A stretch of 64,000 bases of DNA, taken from contig CM049311.1 of NCBI GenBank assembly GCA_026874595.1, forward strand, positions 37,244,676-37,308,675, read 5' to 3'. This document shows positions 12,691-25,640 of the stretch, piece by piece; position 1 is the first letter of the stretch; each line of letters opens with the position of its first letter. The position numbers were made by a program, and so were the translations under genes. The notes beneath the pieces were generated by a model, which was given only the letters and a program-made list of their open reading frames with translations, made no database searches and was not told the DNA's origin. Source of the DNA: Sipunculus nudus (lineage: Eukaryota > Annelida > Sipuncula > Golfingiida > Sipunculidae).

Positions 12691-14204
12691 AAATTAAAAT
12701 AAATATTGGATACTGGTATGATAAAAAAATATTGTTTAATGCAAACTCGAAATCATATTATTTCCCTGTCTCAGCAATTTAAAGAGAGAAATAAAGTGTT
12801 CAGCTCTGTCTGTCCATCTGTTAACATTTCATATGCAACACAATATCTTGATCAGAAACCTTTATGGGTATCCTCTTCTGATAGAATGGCTGAATCAGAT
12901 ATGGTATGATATACCACTTTAAAACAATTTCCTGCTAATGTGTGCAAGCTTTTATCAAATTTGTTCAGGAAGTGGAAATCTCTGAGAGACAGATGTTAAA
13001 GGAAACCCATAATGTAAAATTTTAAGGAGGGAAAACTGCCATTTATGAATTTCTCTTGAAGCAGGCAGACATTATTAAGGTATAATGTACATTTGTACAC
13101 ATAGTCATTCAGGGCTGTCAGGCAAACCTTTTTTAGAAATTAATTTTTAGCTTAGCTGACCATATCAAAAATAATTTGAGAAAATTTATATATTACAAAT
13201 AACTTTCTTTATATAAGGCTGTAGTAATATAATTTACATTTTCAAGTGCAATAATATGAAAATAACTGTAACCTCTTTTCTGTCTGCCAGGCTTTGATAA
13301 TTTTTTTCACTGTCAAATTTAGCTGAGTGCAGTGACCTACTTGCAGTGACCCTTGGTTTTTCATTGATTAACCTTAAATTCAGTGGGACCTGAACATGAG
13401 AGAGAAAATAAAACAAATTCCAAAGTTGTTCTCTACATTACATGTATTTCATTTCATGTACAGGCCAGGATTGATACATTGAAATAAGAGAGAAAATCAA
13501 CTGTTGAATGGTGAATAGTTGAACTGTCGAATTTCCCCAAAGATTTCATACATGTGCATGATCAGTTAACTACTGACCTTTGACCTATAAGTGCTTACCA
13601 CTGACATCTGACCTTCAAGTGCATTTCATTTGACCTTTGACCAAAATACTTCACTTGAACCTCAATCAGTGATACGTGCATGCATATACCCTCATTTACT
13701 AAAAGACTGATTGCTACTTCATCTTGGCTGGACTTAAAGTAGTCTTTGTGTAACAGTGGAGAGTAGATGGCTCACTCTTCTTGAAATTCAAGAGGATCTC
13801 CTTGTCAGTGCTCCAGGGATGTTGTAGTATCACTTGGCTCTCTTTGGTATACTGGGCACTTTAGATGGTACATTAATGTGAGAGCTCCATCTCACTGGCA
13901 TTACCATGTGATCTGCTTGGAGGTTAATCCTGCTTTCCATACTGCTTGGAGAGTAAATTGCATTGTGGGATACTTCTCCTCTCTATCTTTGAAGAAGCAC
14001 ACTCATCTGAAGCAGATCGATCTCTACCTGCAATACACAGATTCATGCGTACATAAATAAAAATAAAATTTCATAAATAAATCAATAATATCAATTTTCT
14101 CAAAGGTAGATTCAAACATGACGCAAAAGTGCCTATATATGTGTTATAATCTGTTCCACCTTTGGGTCTTTATAAAAATTTGATGATTTTTCTCTCACAC
14201 TTAT
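12691..14204. other. Intergenic, no gene seen
   Basis: AT-rich. Apart from the weak A-type relic and a TGACCTTTGACCT motif at 13574-13586, nothing supportable was found. Confidence 0.5.
13144..13355 (+). mobile_element. Possible short, decayed A-type relic
   Basis: TTTTAGCTTAGCTGAC resembles an A head. TTTAGCTGAGTGCAGTGACC with CCCTTGG resembles an A tail about 190 bp later. There is no intact hairpin or 12-bp palindrome. Weak. Confidence 0.3.
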
Positions 14205-14500
14205 CAGGGTAAATATGATCACTCAGTTTGACCTAAAGCTGATGAAGGGCTAAAAGCCTTATATGAGATAAAAAATTTCATGACAATGAAGACCAACATC
14301 CATATTTTGCAACCCTTTGATTCTTCTTAATCATGTGGCCAAGTGACTTGGTGAGTTTCCAGCCTCATTGTGATAGATGAATTTGTAGAATGTTTTTGAC
14401 ACTGAACAACCAATCAAAACTATTCAAAGTACTTATTTGAGCATGTGATCAGTGACCTTTTCCTTAAATAGTGTGATTGAGATGTCAAAAATAGGCTAGC
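14205..14500 (+). repeat. Dispersed repeat G, copy 1
   Basis: Aligns end to end with 28375-28670. Shared phrases include AAGCTGATGA, ATGAGAT, TTGAGCATGTGA and CAGTGACCTT, in the same order and strand. Family unknown. Confidence 0.65.
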
Positions 14501-14699
14501 TGTTTACTTAGATATCGATTTATTTTATTAGTAAAATATTTTGGAAGGTATGGCTTTTGTTTAATTCTGGTTAATTAAGATCTAGGCTTTATTTCATCAT
14601 TCATCTTCTTTTTTTGGCTCAGCTGACTGTAAGTGTGACTGATCCTGGATGACATTCTCGGCTCAGGATCATGTGCCTCCACACCAAATCTATATAATT

Positions 14700-15872
14700 G
14701 TATCCGCCAAAACAGAGTTTTGCGGATACTATGTTTTCAGCTGCACGCCGCCACCGCCGCCGCGTAGGTGTCCGGAGAACTCCTCCGTAACCGCTGGGCG
14801 GAATTTTACGAAACCCGGGATTATGTTCGGGTCACATGTGAACTGCTGCGCCCCGATTTTGTTTTGACCTTTGACCTTTTTTTTGCACAAATGTAGCCCT
14901 TGGAGAGCTTTATAACATACACAAAAAATGGTGGCGCCACCTGCAACCATGTTTGCACAGTGTCCATCTGTTCGTCTGCCTTGGGTTAAAATCACTCATA
15001 TCTCTGCAGTGACTTAACTAATTCACCTGAAATTCGGCATGCGTAAACATCCTGGATAGCTTTTCTGATTTTATGACAGGTGGCGCAACCTACATTCACG
15101 TTTACGCTGCAGACATCCAAGCTCATATCTCGGGAACCGTTTGACCGATCAGGAAAATTTTTTTGCACAAATGTAACCCTTGGAGAGCTTTATAACATAC
15201 ACAAAAAATGGTGGTGCCACCTGCAACCATGTTTGCACAGTGTCCATCTGTTCGTCTGCCTTGGGTTAAAATCACTCATATCTCTGCAGTGACTTGACTA
15301 ATTCCCCTGAAATTCGGCATGCGTATACATCCTGGATAGCTTTTCTGATTTTATGACAGGTGGCGCCACCTACGTTCACGTTTACGCTGCAGACATCCAA
15401 GCTCATATCTCGGGAACCGTTTGACCGATTGGGCTAAAATTTTGCATGTGTATAGATCTCACATAGCTCTTTATCATACGCAAAACTGGTGGCGCCACCT
15501 GCAACCATGTTTGCACAGTGTCCATCTGTTTGTCTGCCATCGGATAAAATCACTCATATCTCGGCAGTGGTTTGACATATCTGCCTAAAATTTTGCAGGT
15601 TTATACATCCCCGACAGCTCTCTTGATTTTATGACAGGTGGCGCCACCTGCATTCTAGTTTATGCAGCAGACATCCAAGCTCATATCTTGGGAACCGTTT
15701 GACCGATTGGGCCAAAGTTTTGCATGCATGTGTATAGTTCTCACATAGCTCTTTATCATACTAATATGCAACACTCTATTTCCCCTTGCCACTCAATCCA
15801 TGCCTCACTTCACCCGTTCCACTCTGATTTGGGCAGATACACGTAGTCGCTTGTCGACTACCCGTATTCAAG
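14700..15872 (+). mobile_element. B element #2, complete
   Basis: The hairpin head GTATCCGCCAAAAC/GTTTTGCGGATAC is at the start. TCACATGTGA and TGACCTTTGACCT follow at 14832-14877. Palindromes GGTGGCGCCACC or variants lie at 14930, 15079, 15210, 15359, 15488 and 15637, alternating 149 and about 130 bp apart. The tail stem GTAGTCG/CGACTAC is at 15843-15861, then CCCGTATTCAAG. A truncated A-type head (GGCTCAGCTGACTGTAAG) lies just upstream at 14615. Confidence 0.8.
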
Positions 15873-16013
15873 TTGATTCTTCATTGGCCCGGCCATTCCT
15901 GAAATACCCTGAAAATGTGATAAGATTCTGTTCATAAGTTAAGTTGTGAATAAATGCACACACGAATAGGGATGAAAGCATACCTTCCTTGTGGACCCAA
16001 AATTAATTTCAAC

Positions 16014-16660
16014 TAGTGGTAGGCCGATCAATCGAGTTTTATCGAAAGTCAGTCGGTTTGCTGCCACTTTCAAGTGCTGGATTACCAAAGGCAACTATCG
16101 ATTACATCATAATCATGATTTTTTTTTACAGAATGTCTTTATGTTATAGGCTGATTTATTCTACCATTTTTTTTTACATTCCACGCTTCAAATAATGAGT
16201 CTTTGTTCCCAAATAACTACCATGTGTAACTGAGTCTTACATGGTAGATGCGAGAAGGGAGGACATAATAAACCTCTGTGAACTGGCAGGGAGCTGCAGA
16301 ATTAGCAGTTTTGTAATGGGATGTACATTGCACAATATGGGCGGTAGGGCGTTAAAATGCTTCATATATTCTCCAGGTCTATGCAGCAAATAGATGTCCT
16401 GGATTGTGGTTTAATTCTTTATTATTATAAATAATTAAAATGAAACATTTAAAAGCATATTTTACCAATAATAGGAAAGATATAAAAAAGGCAAGAACTT
16501 CTTTTCTTGAGGTAGAATTACTAAGACATGCGGGCTTGGTTGAGAAAGTACAGTTTCACAGATAAATGTATTTTTCTTTATATTTTATTATTAATCGATC
16601 CTTAATCAGTTAGCTGAAACCGATCATCGATTATGAAAAAGGAACCGACTCCCACCACTA
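16014..16660. mobile_element. hAT-like MITE
   Basis: Terminal inverted repeats start TAGTGGTAGG on the left and TAGTGGTGGG when the right end is read inward. Subterminal ATCGA motifs occur on both sides. The flanks ATTTCAAC (16006-16013) and ATTTTAAC (16661-16668) form an 8-bp target duplication with one mismatch, the size expected of the hAT superfamily. There is no transposase. Confidence 0.8.
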
Positions 16661-16668
16661 ATTTTAAC

Positions 16669-17389
16669 ATTTATTTTTCACCTCAGATCCCACTGTGTGT
16701 GAGAGGTATGTTCCCCCTGTCTCCACAGGATCCATTCCTTGTGTTCTGTGTTATTTTGCTCATTTTATTCATTTTACTATCTATACAATATAAGCTCCAG
16801 TGTATATTGTTCCATTTAGACGATTACAGTTAAGTATACATGCCACAGGAAAAACTTAATTTTACTTTTTGTATGGATGTTTAGATAAATTTAGAGGTTT
16901 TGTTTGATCGATATATTGGGCTGATATTTATTGCATTTCAACAAGAGGTCAAGCCAATGGTTGAACAGAAAACACAACAGAATTTATTCATGTTTTAGTA
17001 TAATAATGTGCTTGTTTGACTTTTGAAAGCTGATGTTTATTCTCTGCCATGCACAAAGAGACATTGAAACATCAGGAGATAATGCTGGCACTTCTGTGTA
17101 AGGTCAAAGGTCAGAGTGGTTGAGCTCTGTACCAGATGCTGAAGTTAAGGGATCATGGGATGAGATGAGAACGTCGTATTATGTTACGCTTAGACGAACT
17201 ATGTTGTGTGATGCAAGTCCTCCCATCCATCTTGTTGGCATGGTGATGTCAGTGGCACACACCGTGAGATAGTCATCTCTTATAATGTCAAATAATGGAT
17301 AATTTTTTTTTATTCAAGCCAGTTATTCACCTACTTTTTTTCTATAGAATTGTTGTGATTTCTTGCTAACTCTGCATTCATATAAATAT
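16669..17389. other. Intergenic, no gene seen
   Basis: Unique AT-rich DNA. It contains a perfect AGGTCAAAGGTCA at 17101-17113. Confidence 0.5.
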
Positions 17390-17471
17390 GAATTATAGGT
17401 AATCCTTGTCAAGAAAAATTCTGAAAAAGCTCTATAATGGACGTATGAGCTTGTTTATCTACAAGCCATTA

Positions 17472-18093
17472 TCGTCTGTTCCAGCACCCCTGTCCACCTG
17501 TTTTTTCACGTTTATCTCTACATAAGACAAACTTGCAAATAAAAATTTGCACCAATGGCATAAAAAGGCAAAAGCGTAATTTTTGGTACCTTACCTACTC
17601 AAAATATTAATATTATTCACTTTATGGCCTGGTTGACATATCTCAAATATATCCGTAGTTCATGGCGTCCCTGATAAGTGGCCATTGTTTATCCTCCTTG
17701 TATAAAGTAATGTGACGTAACAGTGAAGCGCCTGCACGTGGAGAATACAAGTCTCACTGTAAACAGGGGTCAGCAGCTCTTGATTATTGGTCCCATGAAT
17801 ATGGGCGCCTCTTTAGTACGTCACGTCTATTATGACGTCATCACTTAGAGACTAATCCCTGATATGCCCATTTCACAGATTAGTGGCACGATGTCGCTAT
17901 AGAATAGACTTGTTACTCATAAAATGGTTTTAAATTGTTTACAGGAAAATGTCATAAGGTACACTATTATTTCCATAATAGTTAATTACGCTTTTTCCTC
18001 TTTCTGCCCTAAGATTTAAAAGTTTGGACTTTCTTTGATTTTCAAAAAAATAATCACGAAAAAACAGGTGGACAGGGGTGCTGGAATGGACTA
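17472..18093. mobile_element. TA-flanked MITE (Tc1/mariner-type signature)
   Basis: The ends read inward from T(C/A)GTC and share TTCCAGCACCCCTGTCCACC and a T-run, about 34 bp with few mismatches. Further inverted similarity lies inside (AAGCGTAAT, GGTACCTTA). TA flanks both sides (17470-17471 and 18094-18095). Copies of host repeat E at 18.9 and 32.2 kb lack the insert. There is no transposase. Confidence 0.8.
17833..17840. promoter_or_regulatory. Palindromic TGACGTCA (CRE-like) in the MITE centre
   Basis: A perfect cAMP-response-element octamer, with TACGTCACG close upstream. It is a sequence match only. Confidence 0.4.
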
Positions 18094-18330
18094 TAGTAAA
18101 CACAGCAATGTTGACAAATGAAATAAGAATTAACTTACGGTGGGTGGTTGCATATGTGCTGCAGTTGACAGGTCATTTGTTGCAAAAAAAAACTTTGCAA
18201 AACACTAGCTGATTCGTCTGACTTGCTGCCAGAAAGGAATAACCAGTGTATGATGGGATCAGCATTTTGAGGCCTGTTTTTAGTTAAAAGAAGTCAGATA
18301 TCAGAATAGAAATCATTAACTGAGCCATAC

Positions 18331-18894
18331 CTTATAGACTGAAATAATAATTAATTTATCTGTAGGCATTGCTGTGCTGTTTAATTGATTTTAAAAAATG
18401 GTCTTCAAAGTTTTCACAAATACAACTGTTCCCTTGAAGTCAAATGCACCATGCAGTAATTTCTTCATATAACTCTTTTTCAGCAGAAAGTTGGCTGTGA
18501 GCCAGAGCTTAAGAATCTGAGACAATTTTGCAGTACATATTCCTTGACCATCCTGTTAGTAATGTATTGATAATAAGCTGACTGGCCAATACCATTAAAT
18601 AAATTAACAAACGTTAAGTGCTGTGACTGCTAGGATGTCTACTTATAGCTACATGAACCAGTTCACAAGTGTTTTGTACTGGAATGGTTAATGCCAGAGG
18701 TACATATCCCACACACTTCCAGAATTAAGTGTGAAAAAAATGTATCTCTGCAAAGTTCAAAATTTCACCTTTACATCAGAGATCTGATTCAGTATTGGTA
18801 CCCATATATTGATTCTTAGAACACAAATGGACTCTATATGCATTAAAAAACATGAAAACCTGAAGGTTTAAAGCATGCTATTCACCTACCTTCT
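18331..18894. other. Intergenic, no gene seen
   Basis: No supportable feature. Confidence 0.4.
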
Positions 18895-19034
18895 CTATAG
18901 AATTTATGTATTTTTTGGCTTACTTTGCATAAATTATAACAAACTGAAGGTAATTCATCTTAAGAAAAATTACAACTTATGATGGATATTATGATCTACT
19001 TTATCTACCAGCCTTTAGTAAACATGGTACATCA
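18895..19034 (+). repeat. Dispersed repeat E, copy 2 (partial)
   Basis: The GGTAATTCATCTTAAGAAAA to CTTTAGTAAACATGGTACATC region aligns with E copies 1 and 3 and has no MITE at the shared site. Confidence 0.55.
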
Positions 19035-19212
19035 GCCAGTGACCTTACTCTTCCACTGTGGGGCACAGCCTTCCCATTGAGCCTGCAGAGCCCTCAGCCA
19101 GGGTGTGGGCCAACCGTGAAAATCTCACCACTCCTCTGCTAAGATCTGAACTGATGACCTCCTGGCTTTCAGTCCTGTGCTCTGGCTACCCCTATACCAC
19201 TGAAACTGGTCA
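19035..19212 (-). mobile_element. tRNA-derived SINE, family b, copy 1
   Basis: On the minus strand a tRNA-like head contains GGTATAGGGGTAGCCAGAGC, ACTGAAAGCCAGGAGGTCA and a degraded B box (CAGTTCAGATC). The body shares GAGATTTTCAC and GCTCTGCAGGCT with the plus-strand copy at 43.0 kb. Confidence 0.7.
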
Positions 19213-21912
19213 ATGCCTAACCCTAAGAGATATTCAAAATATTATCACAGTACAAGTCTGATGTCCTGATGCTGTGGTTTAATTTTATCCTTTTTATTCT
19301 CTGCTGATGCCATTGTTTGATCCACAAGAACTTTGCTGTATCTGACTGTTTTTAATCTTTTGTGCAAACATGTAGTGAAGAAAGTCATCTTGGACACTGT
19401 GAATTTCTGTTAATTATTAATCACCTGAATAGGTATCTAAAATCTATTTCTATGATTCCCAGGCAAGTCCATGTATGTCCATGCCAGTCAAGGCAGTATC
19501 CATGCATGTCCATGCACAGTAAGTTTTAACCCAGGCATGTTCCAGGCATTATCCATGTAACCATGATGCATGTTTCATGCATGATCCTTGCAAAAGTTTT
19601 GGTACGGGCAGCTCCAGAAATGATAATAATTAAAGTCAGTGTTGTTAGTTAGGAAAACTTCAGCTTCCGAGTCCAAGGATACAACATAATCAAACAAGTG
19701 AGGCCAATATGTTAAAAAAGGCAAGGCCAGAGGACTTTTCTATTCACTCACTGACAGCAGTTATGGTGGATTGTGCCAATCCAGATTATTATAACTAATG
19801 TTTTCGACATTCTTGACTTTTGAGCCTTCATTCTCATTGCTGCTGAATCTCACTTATTACTGACATTTTTGTTGCATTTTTTTAAAAAGATTAAATTCCT
19901 AACACATAATAATTGATATAATGTTACTACCTACAGTTGTACTCATAAAAGCAAAATGACACAATTCAGTAATAACATATACCATGCATATATTTGTTAC
20001 TAATTGATGGTCTGCTTAATTGCTCTTCTATTATAACAGGGGACAAATGTGAAGCTGGTATAGTTAATATAAATGGAAAGTTGATTTGCCTTTATGATAA
20101 ATTATTTATTATAAAGTTAACTGTTCTTGGATTGTTTTTGTGTGGGGGAAGGGGGGTCGGATATGAGCTCTAAGGCATGGTAGTGTTGTTGCTAATCAGT
20201 GCTTTTCCTCAATACCTCAAAAGACACCATTTTGTGTATTAACAGTGCAAAAAATCTAATGCATAAAGGGCTTATATAAGTGGATTAAACTTTGGTTCAT
20301 CTGCACCATTTCTGAAATTTCACTTATATTTGTTTGCTTGTATTTTGTCTGCACTTGTAAATTAAAAAGAAAAAATTGCCTGCTGATTCCAAATTTTTGG
20401 CCCAGAGTAGAGTCGCAGTAGAACATATATTGTCCCAAAATATGTGCAGCACACACTCAAAATGGAGGCAAAATACACATAGTTGGCTCAGTCTAACGGT
20501 ATATATGTCATATCTTTATGCATATATGACAATAACAACTTTTGCAATTTCATGATAAAAACTGACACAAGTTGGGTGCTGTATGCTGCCCCACCTGGCA
20601 GCAGAGCTATGAACTAAAGACAATTCATCCCAGTCTTGCATTTTATCTGATTAAACAGCAGTGCTGACAAAAATGTACTGGCTGAACTTTATGATGTGTA
20701 CAGGCAACAGGATGCCCCTGTAGCTACAGTATTGATATACCTAGATAATGTATGTACTACACGCCTGTACTGTCGAAATGATGACAATAATGTATAATGC
20801 ACATGGGACAGCATGTTATGATCATTGATTGTGAGGGCGTGTCCATGTGAATACCACAAACAATCACATTGTACCAAAGCACTGCATTTTCAATGAAGGT
20901 GGTGTCCTGATGACAGTGGTTGTACTGGAATGTCACCTCATCAGCTACAGCTGAACAGGTACAAATATAAATCTTCATTTTCTCTAGTGATGTTGGACTC
21001 AAGTCCAGACTTGACCCCGAGTCCACTTTTTCAGGGACTTGTAATCAGACCGCAGGAATCCACATTCAGATTAGAAATTCCACCATGTATAAGGACTTGC
21101 ATGACCAAACTAATAACAGAATTTTACAAAAACAAACTTAGATTACATACAATGCACTGGAAGTTAAATGCAATTCAATATTAAAGAAATTTCTTGTGAA
21201 AATAATTTTGTGTGCGTTTAACTCAGACTTGGACTCGAGTTCCAAAAGACCGGTCAGACTCAAAGAAGGAGTCTATGTAAATATATGTGTATATATATAA
21301 ACATTTTATTTACAGAACCATGTATTTTAAAAAATGAAATGTAAATATTTTAGATATTTGGTTAATCTTAAAATAACAAGTTTGTGCATTATGTTTTTAA
21401 TTGTTCCATTTTTTTGTAGATTTAAAATCTCAAGGTTAGCAAGCCCTTAGAATCCTATAGAGTTTGTAATCTCACACTTTCAGGTTCCTTCAATTTGACA
21501 TCTCTGATGTAAGCTAGTATGAAAATTTCTTGCCCATAGGTTGCTGCATGTATTGTGGCAAATGCACGAGAGGAAAAATGATGTCTTAGCCTGTACTGAA
21601 ACTCTATGTAGATGAAAACAAATCCAAGATACAACAAAACATGTATTATATGCTTTTACAACAGGTTTATCACCTGAGATGCGATGAGCAAAATGATCCA
21701 TTCAAGCTGATAATAGGTTAATTAACACCAGTCCATGCAAAATCTTATGTGATTATAACCTTTGTGACGTCACTGTCATCAAACAAAGGCTCTTTGAGGT
21801 GAAACTTAAACTGTGCCAGAAAAGGTCATTGACCTTCCATTATTTAAAATTTCAAGTGAATACTTCATATTTTACATGACATTATATAAATAAATATGGG
21901 GGAAGCATGTTA

Positions 21913-21988
<76 letters not shown>

Positions 21989-22069
21989 AAACAATTGTTT
22001 TAAAAGGTACCCATGTATTTATCAGGTTTTAATTAAATATATTTAATAATCATGAAATAAAGGGTTTTT
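19213..22069. other. Intergenic, no gene seen
   Basis: Low-coding AT-rich DNA. It holds a local patch rich in CCATGCATG-like words (19455-19590) and the (AT)n tract listed separately. Small frames here show no family resemblance. Confidence 0.5.
21915..21984. repeat. (AT)n microsatellite
   Basis: About 70 bp of uninterrupted AT dinucleotides. Confidence 0.97.
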
Positions 22070-25000
22070 AGCGAACCTGTGAGCTTATGCAATGGTATGG
22101 CGTCGTCCGTCGTCCGTCGACTGTACGTTAACCTATACTATCTTAAAAACGGCAAGAGTTAGCATCACAAAATTTTATGCAAAAATTTAGTCATCTAAAA
22201 AACTCTATCAGATTTTGCTTATTTTTTGGCTAACTGCATTTTCTTAGATTTAATAGGGAAAAAGCTAAAAAAAGCTTTAAAAATCTTCTTCTCCAAAAGT
22301 GTTCAGCCAAATTGTCCAATATTTCACAGAAATGATCCCTGGAACAATCTCCCTCAAGTTTGTTTGAATGGTTTAAGTTCGAAGATAGTTGAACTTAGTC
22401 ATCTGTCCAAAAAAGCATACTAAAATTACAGTCTTAGAAACAGCTTGAGCTATCATCACCAAATTTTATGCTAATGTTGGTCACATGAGTCATATCTGAA
22501 ATTGAGGTATTGGTGGCGCCACCTGCATCGGCCTTTTTTTTATACGGGGGTCATCAGTGCCCATATCATACTGACAGCTACAAAAAACTTCTTCTCTGAA
22601 ACCATATTGTTTAATATTGCACAGAAATGATCCTAGGGTAGTGCTGTCTGAAGTTTGTTCATATGGTCTCAGTTCAGTGACTTTTGGCTGAGTTATGGGA
22701 AGCTGAATTTAGTCATATGCAATAACAGCCCATTATAGCTCAGCGGCTACAAAGATCTTCTTCCACAGTGGGCCAAATTCTTAAATCTCACACATTAATT
22801 ATCCTTAGATGTTGATAATTCAAGTTTGTTCAAATGGTTTTGGTTCAGTGATTTTTGGCTGAGTTATGGGAAGCTTAACTTAGCCATTTTGCTTTATTTT
22901 CCCTTATGAGTTATAAACCTGCAAAATGTTTTTTGACTGACGCCACTGAGGCCTATTTGTTTAATATTTTACAAGAATAATCCAATCTTATAATAATTAA
23001 TTGTCTTTTATGGTTCCAAAGAATTAATTTTGGATGAAAATTAAAGATTGAATTGAGTCATTTTACCATATATGTTAGCTGTGTGAAGCAGATACATCTA
23101 GCCTGGAACCAGTTTATCAGCATCCATTACATCATGCCTCCAGACATTTAGATTTCAGGTTATCTTTGGTTAATATTGACAAGAATGATTTTTTTTAAAA
23201 CTTTAAAAAATGTAGATTTATGATTTAAGATATTCCTCATGCCAGGCAATGTTTACAATCACAGGTATACGTTAACTCATTGGATTGACTGGAGCTAGTA
23301 TCATGAAATTTAATGCAAAAAATAAGCCATCTGAAAAAATCTGCATTTTCTCAGATTTTATAGAGAAAAAGCTAAAAAACCTTAAAAAATCTTCTCCGAC
23401 GAAACGGTCAAGCCAATTTGTTCAATATTCAACAGAAATAATCTTTTATATCATCTCTCTCAAGTTTGTTCAGATGGTTCAAGTTCAGTGAATTTTTGCC
23501 GAATTACAGGAAGTTGAACCTAGTCATCTGTCCAAAAAGCATACTAAAATGACAATCTCAGAAACGGCTGGAGCTATCATCACCAAATTTTCTGCCAGTG
23601 TTGGTCACATGAGCCATATATGAAATTCAGGTATTGGTGGTCACCTGCATTGACCTTTTTTTGTATGTGGGTCATTGGTCATCTGTACATTAACCCATAA
23701 TTTCTCAGAATAGCAGGAACTACCATCCCCAGATTTTATGCAATAATCTGTCATATATCAAATGTTGTGGGATTCAGCTTATTTATGAAAAAACTGCATC
23801 TTTTATTATTCTAGATATTTTGATCAAAAGTTTATGAATATGTCAGCTTGAAAAAATGCATTTTAGCCAAAGTCTTTCAGTATGTGTAAACAGATTTGCC
23901 AACAGGCTAAGATTGTGTCTGTATATTTTAATAGGTTAAGAAACTGCCAACTGTTTCAGATTTGGCAATAGATCAAGAGTTCATTCAGTGCAGCCAGATA
24001 TAGGTCAAGAGTTCAGTCAGTGCAGCCAAGCACAAGGCATGTGATCCCCTCATGGGTGACATGTGAACACCTCTTGGGCACCATGTGATAACCTCATGGG
24101 TGTCATGCCTCTCAGGGCTGCATGTGGAGCCAATCTATTTATAGCTTTGGCAGACTGCCAACTGTATCAGATTAGGCAACAGGTCAAGAGTTCATTTAGT
24201 GCAGCCAGGTGCAGAAGCCTGAGCAAGCAAATTTGTCACACTTCATTCGGGGCAACTGCCTTTCTCACCTAAGCGTGGTCAGCCACAGGCATCAGACTTA
24301 AGGTAAGTTGTATGTATTGGTCTGATATTTTGACCTGTGTCTTTGATGGGTTTTTCTTCACAAGACAGGTGTCACCACCTACAGTTACTTTTGCACAGTG
24401 TGTGACTTTTGTGCCTGCTTATTTCTATAGAGGAATTTGATATATCATCCTGAAATTGGGCATATTTATACCTATCGAATAGCTTTGTCGTATACAAGAC
24501 TGGTGGTGCCACCTATAATAATTTTTGCACAGTGTGTGTCCCTGCTTATTTCTCAGGAGGGGTTTGATATATCAGTCTGAACTTGGGCATATGTATATAT
24601 CTCTGATAGCTTCGTTGTATACAAGACTGGTGGTGCCAGCTACAATCATTTTTAGCTCAGCTGACTGTAAGTCAACTGAGGTGTAGGAATGGCGCTTTAT
24701 CCGTCGTCCATACGGATAACCGGCTGTCCATTAGCAGGGCACAAATTGTAACAGCTGGTCCTAGAAACTTCTAAGTTTAATCCAGGGAGGTCAATAAAAA
24801 ATCTCCTTGAAAACCTGAAATTAGGTCACTGCGACCTATATCCTTTGAGCTACGGGGCTTGAAAGTACCCCCCAGAATAGTAAGAAATTTGATACAAAAC
24901 CTCCAATATCTTGATAAATAATGCCTGGTTTGTCATGAATCTTGCCTTGAATATTGACCATGACTAGTTTTGTCAGTTCATGAAATGTGGTGGAGCCACC

Positions 25001-25640
25001 TGTATTTTTTCTATTTTAACGAATATTTTTCTATTTATTTACTAAAAATAAACTGGCTTCAAACTTGATTTAATAATGACCAACCACATAAGTAAATTCA
25101 TTTTGATTACCAGGGTCCAGCGATCTAAGTTGAAGGTCACAGGAGCCATGCATATCTTTAAAAAGATTGTGGATGCACTGTAAATCAAACTTTTCATCCT
25201 GAACTTTCCAATGTTCACATAGGCTTACTTGCCTAAAGTGAGGAAACCTGTAGAATTTGAGGTTATCTGGTCAGAGGTCAAGGTCACTTTTTAAAAGATT
25301 GTTACAATAATCCTAATGCTGCAAGTTCAAGGATATTAATTTCTCAGATTTTTTGGTCACAAGGTCATTGGTTAAGGTCACAGGACTGTCATTCTGAAAA
25401 ATTTCTTTAAAAATATCCTTATAGACAAATTCAGCTGAGCGTTGAGACCCATGGGTCCCTAGTTGTGTTGTGTGCACCCATGCCAGAATTTCAGCAGTGA
25501 TGTTTGTGCAATTGTTTCTAATTCAAAATGTTTAGTACCTGCATTGTTCATATACATGAGAAGTAATGGTCCAGCATTGAAGCATTAAACCTGGTGTATT
25601 TCCCAATGCACAGGTTCGCATTAGGCCTATAGGCCTTGTT
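22070..25640 (+). mobile_element. C element #2 with A2 nested in it
   Basis: The head AGCGAACCTGTGAGCTTATG follows TTTTT. The long body aligns with C #3 (61.5 kb) over about 2.1-2.6 kb. It includes GGTGGCGCCACCTGCATCGGCC (near 22511), repeated phrases GTCAAGAGTTCA(C/G)TCAGTGCAG, and GGTGGTGCCA units near 24500-24640. It is interrupted at 24650-25462 by A2 #2 and ends with AGGCCTATAGGCCTTGTT. Confidence 0.75.
24650..25462 (+). mobile_element. A2 element #2, short, nested in C #2
   Basis: The head hairpin begins at 24654 with the A2 leader. There is one palindrome-bearing unit (GGTGGAGCCACC near 24989), then a few GGTCAAGGTCAC-type units. The tail GACCCATGGGTC is at 25446-25457, then CCTAG. 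It is about half the length of A2 #3, mainly from fewer body units. Confidence 0.78.

Larger units (their letters stand above)
17390..18330 (+). repeat. Dispersed repeat E, copy 1, split by a MITE
   Basis: GTAATCCTTGTCAAGAAAA through the TTGTTTATCTACAAGCC region, then, after the MITE, AGTAAACACAGCAATGTTGAC and the TTTGCAAAAC region. It matches the uninterrupted copy at 32185-32440. Confidence 0.65.

Noticed and set aside
14640-14675. GATCCTG...CAGGATC inverted repeat as a terminator or MITE end
   Set aside because: Only a 7-bp stem, single occurrence and no flanking duplication.
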